64,000 nucleotides of DNA from Phymatolithon calcareum. Its lineage: Eukaryota; Rhodophyta; Florideophyceae; Hapalidiales. Numbering within the stretch: position 1 is the stretch's first letter; every line of letters starts with the position of its first letter. The DNA lies in the NCBI GenBank assembly GCA_977006965.1, contig OZ345358.1, positions 2,852,001-2,916,000 of the forward strand, in the 5' to 3' direction. The notes under the pieces are model-generated. The model was given only the letters and a program-made list of their open reading frames with translations. It searched no databases and was not told where the DNA came from. Shown here piece after piece: positions 52,147 through 61,359 of the stretch. A program made the translations under genes and the position numbers.

Positions 52147-52559
52147 AGAATATAACAAACCGGAGGAGATCCCGGCCATCCTCAGGTTTACCAAGGTGAG
52201 ACATCGACAGCTGGCCATAAAATACGCAAGCGGAAGGTCCCCTCAAGTGAGCACGACGCTAATATCGAATACATTCGGAACGGCAGCAGAGCGCAACATG
52301 GAGACCATACGTATGAACCTAACAAAGTATGAGCTGGACTCCGGAGAAATGTTAAGAACGGAAAAGGTAATAGACTCCGTACTACTCTACAGCGTCACCA
52401 TAATTGACAATATGGAAAACGACGAGTCCCTGTATTAGGGACCAGACGATATACTAGAATGAACAAGTTACGAAAAGCTGCTCCCGTACAGTCTTAGGAG
52501 TGTTAATGAGGGCTTTCAAATAAGCAACTAAACAGTTGCAAAAAAAAGAATATAACAAA
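52147..52559 (+). mobile_element. Retrocopy 7 of the GRFP family, with perfect 13-bp target duplication and A-tail
   Basis: AGAATATAACAAA occurs at 52147-52159 and 52547-52559, exactly 400 bp apart. The 387-bp insert (52160-52546) begins in the middle of the protein frame, passes the stop at 52438, then the family tail GAGGGCTTTCAAATAAGC. It finishes with a short perfect hairpin (GCAACT-AAAC-AGTTGC) and a run of A directly before the right duplication. This is the cleanest retrotransposition signature in the window. Confidence 0.93.
52160..52438 (+). pseudogene. GRFP-family protein, 5'-truncated (copy 7)
   Basis: From the insertion point the frame reads PEEIPAILRFTKVRHRQLAI, then KYASGRSPQVSTTLISNTFG, METIRMNLTKYELDSGEM and EKVIDSVLLYSVTIIDNMEN, ending DESLY and TAG. 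No stop interrupts it. Its C-terminus is closest to copy 6 at 12.7 kb, and the two share the 3' untranslated part. Confidence 0.65.
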
Positions 52560-52588
52560 GTAACAGAATAATAACGGAATAATTTTGT

Positions 52589-53125
52589 GATACTGTCTAA
52601 ACAACTCCGCGAATAGCAGTTGTCCGAAAGTCGTTCAATAGGCCTCAGCGATGTGTGCAGAAACTGTTTACCTAGCCCTGTTTTCTCCGCGGGCACGGAG
52701 GTGAGGGCTCTTAAATGCTGTACTCTAGAAGCCACCACATACTAAATAATATAGACGAATTCGCTCAACTATCCAGGGTCTTTGGCGACTAACAATTGAC
52801 CTAGACTACATGATATCCGATTATCATCGTCTTCTCTACTGAACTATGCAACAGAGTACTGTGCACAACAGATTGCTACGGGAAGAAGAAAATTTTTATT
52901 TACTTGAACTTGCTGGGGCATAAAACACTTTGCGCCACGTTTCCGTCTAGCTGCATATAGTGGAAGGCTGCAACAATATCCCTCACCACGTAAGGGGAAT
53001 ACTTTTACTGTTGCGTGCACGTAACTGCATCGCGCCCGCAGTTCCGACATCCGCTGGATCCACCTTTAGCGCTGTCGCGACGTGTGATAGCGCACGCGGC
53101 GCTCCTTTCTTCTCTGGCATCCTGA
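52589..53125 (+). repeat. Duplicated segment, copy B
   Basis: Second copy of 50938-51500. Both copies carry GGAGGTGAGGGCTCTTAAATGC or a variant near their start, which looks like an old GRFP-family tail. Confidence 0.85.
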
Positions 53126-53294
53126 CTACCGTCGCTGCCTCGCCACCGATCACTTCAAAATCCGCCATTGCCGCCACCAGCCTGCTCTCCTCCCCGGCAA
53201 TATTGCCTCTTCTCGGTGCCTATTAGAACCGCAGCTGATTTTCCGGCCTTCACACCCCGCACAGTGCCCTCGGCATCCTCTCCACCACTGCGGA

Positions 53295-54016
53295 ATGGCG
53301 TACTGGCCTGTCTGTCTGGCCCTGCTACTCCTCACTCTGCTTTGCACCTCCACCGCCCTCATCTCAATCAAGGAAATTAACGGCAAATACACCCTGCAGT
53401 CGAGAACCCTTAGAGTTAGCGATGATCCTTTGGTGGTCGACAGTAACGAAGATATTCTCTCGGCTCGGAGTCTCTCGTTCGGCGGGAACGTGTGTTCATA
53501 TGGAAAGTCACCGAACGTTTTTCCGAAGTCAGACTTCCCAATGATTTTGGGACTACCACTAATGACATGATTGGAGTCACGGTGAGAGCCAATATATCCT
53601 ATTTGCGCTGCCAGGATATTTATATGTACTGTGTCGATATTGCTTTTCTTCGGCCTAATACAGACACTTCTGTGATCTACGCAGGGGAGGTTTATACTTT
53701 TCGGAATGATGAGAAATACTTCGTTATTTGGAATTACAAGGGACAGTATATTTACCCCGAGGTATCCTCGGACCCAACTCCATCCCGAACGAGTTCAAAA
53801 CCAAACAATGGCTCGAGTGTGACGAATCCGAAGGAGAAAAAGAACTGTAGGTGTGCCAATAACAGGGTGTGGCTTGAAGCGCTCATTGGCGTTGTTGGAG
53901 CTATTATTGCCGCCGCCGTTGTTGCCTCCATTAACGGCGCCATCACCACCAGAAGTTCCCGTCGATGTGATGGGAATTGCAGTGAAAGGCACTATGTAAC
54001 TATTATTAATAAGTAA
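53295..54016 (+). pseudogene. Single-pass membrane protein gene with one frameshift
   Basis: The ATG at 53295 starts a strong signal peptide (MAYWPVCLALLLLTLLCTST). The frame is lost near 53490, where the next frame takes over without a gap (VFIWKVTERFSEVRLPNDFG). It continues through a Cys-containing domain (YLRCQDIYMYCVDIAF) and an EVYTFRNDEKYFVIWNYKG block to a membrane span (LIGVVGAIIAAAVVASING, about 53882-53938), with a short tail after it. This is the layout of a type I surface protein. The break could be a true frameshift or a very short intron; no consensus splice pair is obvious. Confidence 0.5.
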
Positions 54017-54554
54017 TAGAAGAATAAATGTCGCAGTGTTTCGGGGTAGCACTAAATGCAGTCGCCGGTGCAGCATTCATTCATTCAATTTGAAGGAAAT
54101 TCACTACATGGCCATCCCTAGCCAAATCTACTACTCATTCGTTACGAATTCGACGGCGCACTGTAAGCACGTCGTCGAATTCGTCCGCTACTCTCAACTC
54201 AACGCTCCCGCACTAACCACCCTGAAATCATGGAAAAGAAGGAGCTCGTGCTACAGTTGGGCCACTACGATGGATCAAGCTTTGACGACGTTGTCAACTT
54301 CGCTACCTCCCACTACACGTTGATGGGCAAGGCCGCCTGGTGGCGAAGCGGAACAACTGGTTGTTGCTCTTTTATACGCTTCTAGACGCTTGGTGCAGCA
54401 TCTGGTGTCGTTCGGGTGTCGTTCGCCATGGAACAAGCATTGGTTAAGGGACGTTTGGATGTTGAGAACGCAGGCCAAGCAGCACGAGGGCAGCATCACG
54501 CGCGTTGAAGTCACTGGTGACCAGCGAGTAAAAGATAATTTGGTACCGATTGCA
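54017..54554. other. Gap without confident gene
   Basis: Frames such as 54036-54323 (plus) lack motifs. Confidence 0.3.
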
Positions 54555-55735
54555 GGCTTGTAAGCAATACTATTGCAACGGATTAAATCTAAAAGTGCAA
54601 TCCGCAATACGGATTGCATCTCAGGTTCTGCAGCAATACATACTGCAATCCAAGATTCCGCAGCAATCCATATTGCAATCCAAGATTCCAGGACAATCCT
54701 CATCCCAATCCATATCCCTGGTATATCTAGGAAAAACGCTTTTACTATGGCTCAGTGATGGAACAGAAGCTACGACGAAGAACTAGACGCTTCCTGATGA
54801 CCACTCTTCCCTCATTTCGTGTTCCCGCAGCCTTGATTTCGCCTCAACCGAAAGTTTTCCGTTGATTGCCTCGCTTACGAGTTGAGCGTCCCTAAAACGG
54901 TAGTTAACTTTCAAGAAAACAAGTGATTCGAACAGTTGAGGAGTCATCCTACGCCTGATCGACGTTAGTACATACTTTGGAACACTCCAGAGGCGCTCCT
55001 CTTTTGCGACTGTGCCCAACATGAAATCACAATTAATGTATTCCTCTTCATATTCTCCCATCTTTCGGCCTTTCGAAAGGCGTTCCACCATCGATGGAAC
55101 CTCGGATGGGCTGTCGTGTTCACTGGAAGTTCCATCGGCAGCACCATTCTCATCGCGCTCTTGATTTTCAGACTTGATACAGCATCTTTTTCTTCCTCCG
55201 AGAGGTCCTATGACCGACCATCTTGGATTTTTCGGACATCGGACGCACAATATGGATCGGGTACCAGGTCTCCTGCCACCCCAGAGATGTAGTGAGTTCC
55301 GAGCTGACAACAGTAAAACAGGGAGTTACGGTCGCTCTTCTCCTCGTCTATAGAGTCAATTAAGACATTGAGGTCTTGTCGACAGGACGCCAATGTGTGA
55401 CCCTGAGTTTGCATGGATTTCGGCAGTACGTCGATCTCAGCAAGCATCTTCTTGTAACGCTTGACCTTGGTTTCAAACTAAATTGTGGTCTCGATACGCA
55501 AATTACCGTCGTACCATAAACTTACTTCAGCTAGTTTGTCACGAATTCGTACAAAACGTTTCAACATATCCACATTCCAGTACCAACGCGTTTGGTTATG
55601 CATCACAGGTCGCAAATCCGTCAAGTTTCGGAAGATAGCTGCGTTCTTCAGCTTTGTTGCAGCCTTCATCGAATCGTGCACAGAATCGATAGTGCCCTGC
55701 AGATCGGCGTGGTTTTAGACCATTCAGTTGACTTC
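54555..55735 (-). pseudogene. hAT-family transposase remnant
   Basis: On the minus strand, 55681-55478 reads KLKNAAIFRNLTDLRPVMHNQTRW, 55447-55208 holds an acidic middle, and 54783-55310 ends with the hAT dimerisation region (DFMLGTVAKEERLWSVPKYV, then RRRMTPQLFESLVFLKVNY). The parts are in different frames. Left of the gene, 54555 begins CAGGCTTGTAAGCAATACTA, which resembles the terminus of the small hAT element at 7266 (CAGGCCTGGAACCAATTTGA), so that is probably this element's 3' end. The other end and the BED finger were not found. Confidence 0.75.
54631..54720 (+). repeat. Three ~30-bp tandem units near the hAT end
   Basis: Units contain GCAGCAATACATACTGCAAT, GCAGCAATCCATATTGCAAT and a decayed third copy, separated by CCAAGATTC. 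Subterminal repeats of this sort are usual transposase binding sites in hAT elements. Confidence 0.6.
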
Positions 55736-58109
55736 CAGGTTCAGCTTATGGCTGTTATAGCCGACATCAGGAATGCCACTTAAACGTGCAATTCCTCGAG
55801 TGCCCGTGAGGAAGGTTAATGTCCTCACTGTTGCTTTGTGTGTTGTTGTTTGTAGGGTCGTGTGTTGGTTGTTCTCTCCCTGCTCGCTATACTTCGTCAA
55901 CTAGGCGAGCTAGTTGTACTAAAATCTCCTCGATGTGCACAGAGAGGATTGGCTAACGTGCAGTGAAAAGATCTCGGTAAGAGGCACACCAAAATGCCTA
56001 CTCAAAGGCATTACAGAGTATTTTTTTTGTAGACCCGAGCAAACATGAGCTGCGTTCACGAAAGTGACGTAGGAAAATGTGAACTTGGATCTATAAATAT
56101 TTAATAGTTCACCTGGAATTGAAACTTTCTCCGCTCCTATCACTTACATTCAAACTGAGTTCTATTGGAAAGATGATCTTCCCAACCTGATCAACCTTCA
56201 ACTTATAAAACCTGATGCAGAAAAAAGTTGGAAGATTAAATTCTATTGAATTTAATCTTCCAACTTAACTTGTATATCACTACATTATTCCTCGGAGAGG
56301 AGAGAAATAATTTATATTTTTCGAAAGAATGTGAGCAGAAGAAGAAAAAACTATTTTTTTTCTCACTTAGATTTTGTTCGGAGTTAAGAACATAATAAGT
56401 TACTTTTTCCGATACTTTGAATACGTAAACAGAAAATGACAACAGTGGACAGCTTTGTCATCGTAGTGGTCCGGTGCAAGAGTCATTTTTTTACTCTGTG
56501 TGGGAACTTCCATTGGCGACCAAATTGTACCTCTCAGAACGGCGTGTTTGTCGCGTCTACAAAAAAAAAGTCGTAAGAAGGGATAAAAAATGTGTAAAAC
56601 GTACTCGTACCTGGACCTCGTGGGTGCAATAGTCCCTCGGGCTCTACAATCCCCAAAATTAATATAACACCAAATGGCAGAACCTTCACAGGCACGCGCG
56701 AGCTGCGGGAATCTCGATATTTCCACGCTTTTGAACAAAATCTAAGTCATATGATAGAAGGCAGAGGGATTCAATGGCGCTGACGTTTTGAATGCAGAAA
56801 GCCTGCTTCCATTTTTCCATTTCAATGAAATAAGACGGAATGTAAGCTGAGATAATCTAAAATTTTATGATATGCTGTGTTTTTCAAACGAAACGGTTTC
56901 GGGAACATTTACATAACTATTACATATTGAAAGTCGACAGCTTCCCTGTTAGAAAAATGTCATTGGGGCATCAAAATGTCATCTCGTGATAAAATACTAT
57001 GCCGATATAATTCTGTTATCTCGTCTCGGCTAATTTTACAAACTTCACATTGTTCCACCACTAAATCTACAAACAGTCATCAAATCACATTTACATATAA
57101 GAAAAGATGATGTTTCCAAGATTCTGACCCAGTTTGTTTCATAAAAATGGCACGAGGAAAAATGCAAAATGCCCGCAGCGGGATAAGCAAAACCGCACCA
57201 GAAACGGCGATTTTTAGAATTTTCAAGGATGGAGATATCTATCCCTGGTAATTCTTTCCCTCTATTTTCTTCCCCAATTGTGAAAATAAGGGCCTCTTAA
57301 TCCCCAATTTGTTTTTTGAGTCCGGATGAGCTGGAACACATGTAAAATCTCGCCGCCGAAAATACGCTATCCCGCGGGATAATTGTGTAGCAGGGTATAA
57401 CATATTTCAAATCTCTCTGAAGGTGGCTCTCAGCGTGATTTTTCAGCGCATACAGCAAGTATTTACGATTGGTAGACAAATAGTGGAAATAAAATAAATT
57501 TCGGGCCTACGTGCCGATCACGAAATTCTCAAATTCTCACAGACGACCGGTGAGGTAGGTTCATCCACCTTAATGATTGCCTACACAAGCGAATTTACTT
57601 CTTCTTTTCGTCGTAAAGCGTTCCCCCGGTATCAGCGGCATGCCATATATGTTGCCTGCTCACTTCTTAACACACACTAATTACTCTCTTCTAGAAAAAT
57701 GTAGCAAATCTGGGCCTCACACTCGGACCGCCTCAACGCCAAAGCGTTTATGGCGGAAATTCAATGGCTCAGTTCACCGAATAATCTCACACAGAGAGCC
57801 AAGTGACCGAATCTTTGCACAGTCAAACTCACAATTCAAGTACATTATCACAAGATCTGAGGGATGATCCAATTTAATATGGAACTGATTATTATAAATT
57901 TGATATTCAAATTTCAGGGGACAGAAATTGGGAAGCAGATCGTCAACGATGACAAGCCTGCTGACACGTTGTCTGTGCGTATCATATTGCAGGTTTGCCG
58001 CAGATCCAGAGGGATTGCATTGCTTTACGTGATGGCCCAGACAAAGCCCGCTTGGTTTACGACAACTCTCAGAGCGCGCCAAAATGTATGATAACGCACT
58101 TTTATCGCG
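55736..58109. other. AT-rich desert
   Basis: Frames are short, AT-rich and unlike known proteins. Contains the perfect hairpin at 56225-56266. No gene recognised. Confidence 0.4.
56225..56266. repeat. Perfect hairpin, 18-bp arms
   Basis: AAGTTGGAAGATTAAATT and its exact reverse complement are separated by CTATTG. Confidence 0.92.
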
Positions 58110-58180
58110 CGCAATAATCGGCTAGGAGTCCAAGATCCATTTCTTCTGCATCACCATAGGGAGTCTTGTGGCTTCCAACG
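58110..58180 (-). repeat. Second copy of the EEMDLGLL peptide block
   Basis: On the minus strand this encodes KTPYGDAEEMDLGLLADYCAR then a stop, matching the 41.5 kb ORF (ETPDTDLEEMDLGLLVDHCG). Only this block was found; the rest of the ORF is not recognisable here. Confidence 0.6.
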
Positions 58181-58680
58181 CCACTATCATACTATCAATA
58201 CAGCTTGCATTTACAGAAAGCCCTTACAGATTGCATTACAGTCATTACAGTACCTTAGGTTTCCATGCGTACTTACACCAAAAAGGATCACCAAGGGCAA
58301 ACCCTAGAACCGCTGCTTACAACTTACAGCTGCCTACACTGTAAGCATTACAGTGGTGGCGCCTGTTGCGGGTTACAAAAGCCGCGAAACGGCTTCCAGA
58401 TTCATCCATTGATCCATTTCTCATATTGCCAAGTCTTTCTTGATCCAATTCTTTTTCTATAAAGGTCGCCGCGAATCGGCGCCCTCGCGTTTGGCCAGGG
58501 AACAACCCGACCACAGCCAGTGTGCCAACTTGTGCGTTTCAGACCTCACAAGTCTCGACATTGATTCGGTTATCGCAGCCTCGTTTCAGTTCCATATCGC
58601 AGCTAATAAATTATGATTAGTAGTGTCTATGTGACGGGAATATTCCCTCAACGGAGGGAATGAGAATCATTTAATTTTTG
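58181..58680. other. TTACAG-rich spacer
   Basis: The words TTACAG and CTTACA recur many times between 58200 and 58360; no gene is seen. Confidence 0.4.
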
Positions 58681-58690
58681 GACGCGAAAA

Positions 58691-60957
58691 CTACTCACTA
58701 TCAGGCTCGTCAAAAGCACCAAGCACATGGATGTGTTCAACATGCTTAGCAAAACAGTTTCTGCCAGTTGAGGTGCCACATATGTAGACTGCGGCGCCAT
58801 CAAGCCTATTACATGGCGAGCAGACGAGGGTCTTTTTCTTGACTTGACAGACTCTGCAGTTGTTCTGCACAGCAAAAGTAGTCATCATGCCAGCTGAAGT
58901 CTTCCTTTTCTTCTTCGTAGGTGTTAAGTGGATTCCAAAACTACTTCCGGAGGCATATTTACGTTCTGGGCTGACTAAACGTTGACGAACATTGCGCGAA
59001 TCAAATGAGTTCTCGATGAGTTGTTCCGCCAGTGTTTCATAGTACCTTCGCTGCGTCATGTGGTCTTGAGATTCTTGATGTGTGCCAGAAAACAAAAGCC
59101 AGCTATCAACGACACAAATCGCCAGAAGAGATGTGTTAACACGAAAGGACCAGTCTTGAGTGCGAACTTTCTTCTCCATGTCCAAACTCTCTTGACGGCA
59201 TCGATTATGCCTGTCAATTTGAGCACAGGCCGAATAGTACGTCTCGCATACTTCAGGCTGAGGGACTGAAAGCTCAACACGTGAAGCTCCATCTTCGAGC
59301 TGACGCCAGCGCACACGGCTGTAAGGTTTCCCTTGCATAGTGGTTGACGTAGTCGAAATAAAATAACGGCGGTCTCGGTCAACCCACATCGCCGCCATCA
59401 TTGAGGGGTCACCGGTCAACGATTTTCGAACCATAGAAACGCACTGACCCCTTTCTGAGAGCTCAACTTGTGATAGGTACTCCATTGGATACTTCTTCGT
59501 CTCAGTTTTGATGACGCTGATGAACTTCAGGCCCAGTCGGAGAAGCATTTCTGCAGATTAGACGCTCGCAAAGTATGAATCTTCAAAGACAATGCGTCAT
59601 GTACCAGAGTATGAGGCGACAAGACGGCGCAGAGCAGCTGTACCATGGGCAGTTTCATCCTCGAAGTCTTTTTGTTTCTCGCCCTCTGCAGTGGTTACCA
59701 GCTCAAGATCCAACATTATTCCGCTTCGTCCGCACGCCTAATTTTGTATTTCGCAACCGCTCTCCGGTTTGCGGTCTATAGCGACGTATTGCAGCAGCCC
59801 GACGTCGATCCAATGACCTCCGTTTCCATACCATCGAGAAATAGACTTGTCAATGCAAATCAGACCTGACGGAGATACAATATGCTTTCTGTGATCGTTA
59901 ATTGCATCGACAAAATCCTGAACGAGCGCCCACCGGTGCTGCGCGGACGACATAGTGCCTTGTTCACTTGGTTGCACGCTGAGCGTGATGCACCGGAGGT
60001 GCTCGGAGAACCTATCTCTGTTCATCCCAGTGTTTGAAAATGAAAGAGATGGGATATATTTGTTGGGCCCGGTAGACATCCATAAGTCCCTTTTGCGCAG
60101 AACTCAAATCTTGTCATGAGAACCAGTATTCCAAAAAACGCAAGAAGCTCTGTCACGGTAGTTTCCTTTCTTCCGATTCTTTTCAGCTTAGCGGACGTCC
60201 AAGCAACAATTTTTCGCAGTTTCATTTGGGGGAAAATTATCATGAAGCAGTCTTACGGCATGTGTAAACCGATGCCGCAGTTTTCGGAAATAATATCTCC
60301 GTTAATAGTTCGAACATTCCAGAACTGACGGGGAATTCTTCCTCCAAATGGACATAGAACCTGGCGCTCGAACCATGGCACTCTATGAACAAAAGCGCTT
60401 GGCGCAGGGTCTGGCGTAATGACATCAAGCTCTTCTTGCGAGGCTTGGTCCCAAGAACCTTGCAAGGCGTAGGCGAGAGAGTCCGGCATAGGGCGTTCAG
60501 AGCTTCACTTGCTTGCGTTGAGGTTTGTGTGTCCTTCTGGAGTGCTTGTGGTTGGCATTGGAACCGAGAACTCGGCGTTTGGCGAAGAAGATGTTCGACC
60601 ACGAGTACTGTAGGCCGGCGCTTGAGGTACAGAACTTTGCCTGCTGAGACTCGAAAAAACCGTTCGAGAGAAACGAGAGTCTTCGTCTGCCTTCCCTGCC
60701 TTGATCTTAATAATGTTGACAGTCTTAATCATAGTCTTCAGGATCGGTTTCTGAACAGGAACCCATTTCACGCGAAGTGACCTGCTCGATCGACCCTTGA
60801 TATCATCGACGAGTACCTCTTGAACTGTGCCGTTCACCTTTTTTGACTTGAAAAACGCTCCATGTAGTCGGGAGCACTCTGTTAGACTTGTTACCGAGGT
60901 TGCTTTGGTGTGTACGGCTGCACCGACCACTCGGCGAAGATCTTTTTCTCGAGGCAT
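58691..60957 (-). pseudogene. piggyBac-like transposase, copy 1
   Basis: Read from 60957 down. A basic Ser/Pro-rich N-terminus comes first, then DQASQEELDVITPD, and PQMKLRKIVAWTSAKLKRIGRK with ELLAFFGILVLMTRFEF. Next are NRDRFSEHLRCITLSVQPSE and ICIDKSISRWYG (first Asp region), LLQYVAIDRKPESGCEI, and VFEDSYFASV (second Asp). After that come AAMWVDRDRRYF (third Asp), VELSVPQPEVCETYYSACAQ and a C-terminal Cys-rich zinc-finger-like part (CRVCQVKKKTLVCSPC). This is the order of DDE_Tnp_1_7 (piggyBac) transposases. The last 285 codons are one open frame (59548-58691); the front is broken by frameshifts. Flanking TTAA sites could not be confirmed. Confidence 0.82.
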
Positions 60958-61359
60958 GGTAGATGTATTTTTTGTAAGTGATCAGCAGATTTTCGTTCCT
61001 ACCGGGGAACGACGCGGTTTTAAGGCAGTAAAAGGGGTACTCCCCACAAAGAACAAAAGCCCGCCTTTCCGAATCTGGAGCTCAAAAAGTTCCGCATTCT
61101 TTTTATAAACTTTTTTGAGGTTTTAAATCCACCCTCAATTGAGAGAGTTCGTCACATAGACACTAGTAACTGTTCGAACTTCTTTCAAAGGAGCATCTTT
61201 GAGAGCAACATTGACATATTTTTGTACAGCATTTTTGAGATATTCCTTTTCAATAGGCCCCCATAGTACTTTCTTCTTCTTTTTCTTTAATGCAGGCTTC
61301 GGAGTTGTCCTATAGCAACTCTACATCCTTGCGGCTACAGTAGATTTTAACAGCTACGA
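60958..61359. other. Head-to-head spacer of piggyBac copies 1 and 2
   Basis: Includes the dispersed fragment at 61160-61270. Nothing else recognised. Confidence 0.4.
61160..61270 (-). repeat. Dispersed ~110-bp fragment, copy 2
   Basis: Minus-strand peptide KVLWGPIEKEYLKNAVQKYV, then NVALKDAPLKEVRTVTSVYV, open to a TGA near 61140. It matches 47915-48022, where the frame is broken. Confidence 0.6.

Larger units (their letters stand above)
52036..52671 (+). mobile_element. Fold-back unit B with inverted arms and a nested retrocopy
   Basis: Arms 52036-52125 and 52589-52671 are inverted copies (core GACTTTCGGACAACTGCT). The centre is interrupted by retrocopy 7 with its own target duplication. 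Without that insert the fold-back unit would be about 236 bp. Confidence 0.75.

Noticed and set aside
50175-52671. Classical DNA transposon with the fold-back arms as its terminal repeats and the GRFP ORF as its transposase
   Set aside because: In unit B the ORF lies in a separate insert with its own 13-bp duplication and A-tail, so it does not belong to the fold-back element.
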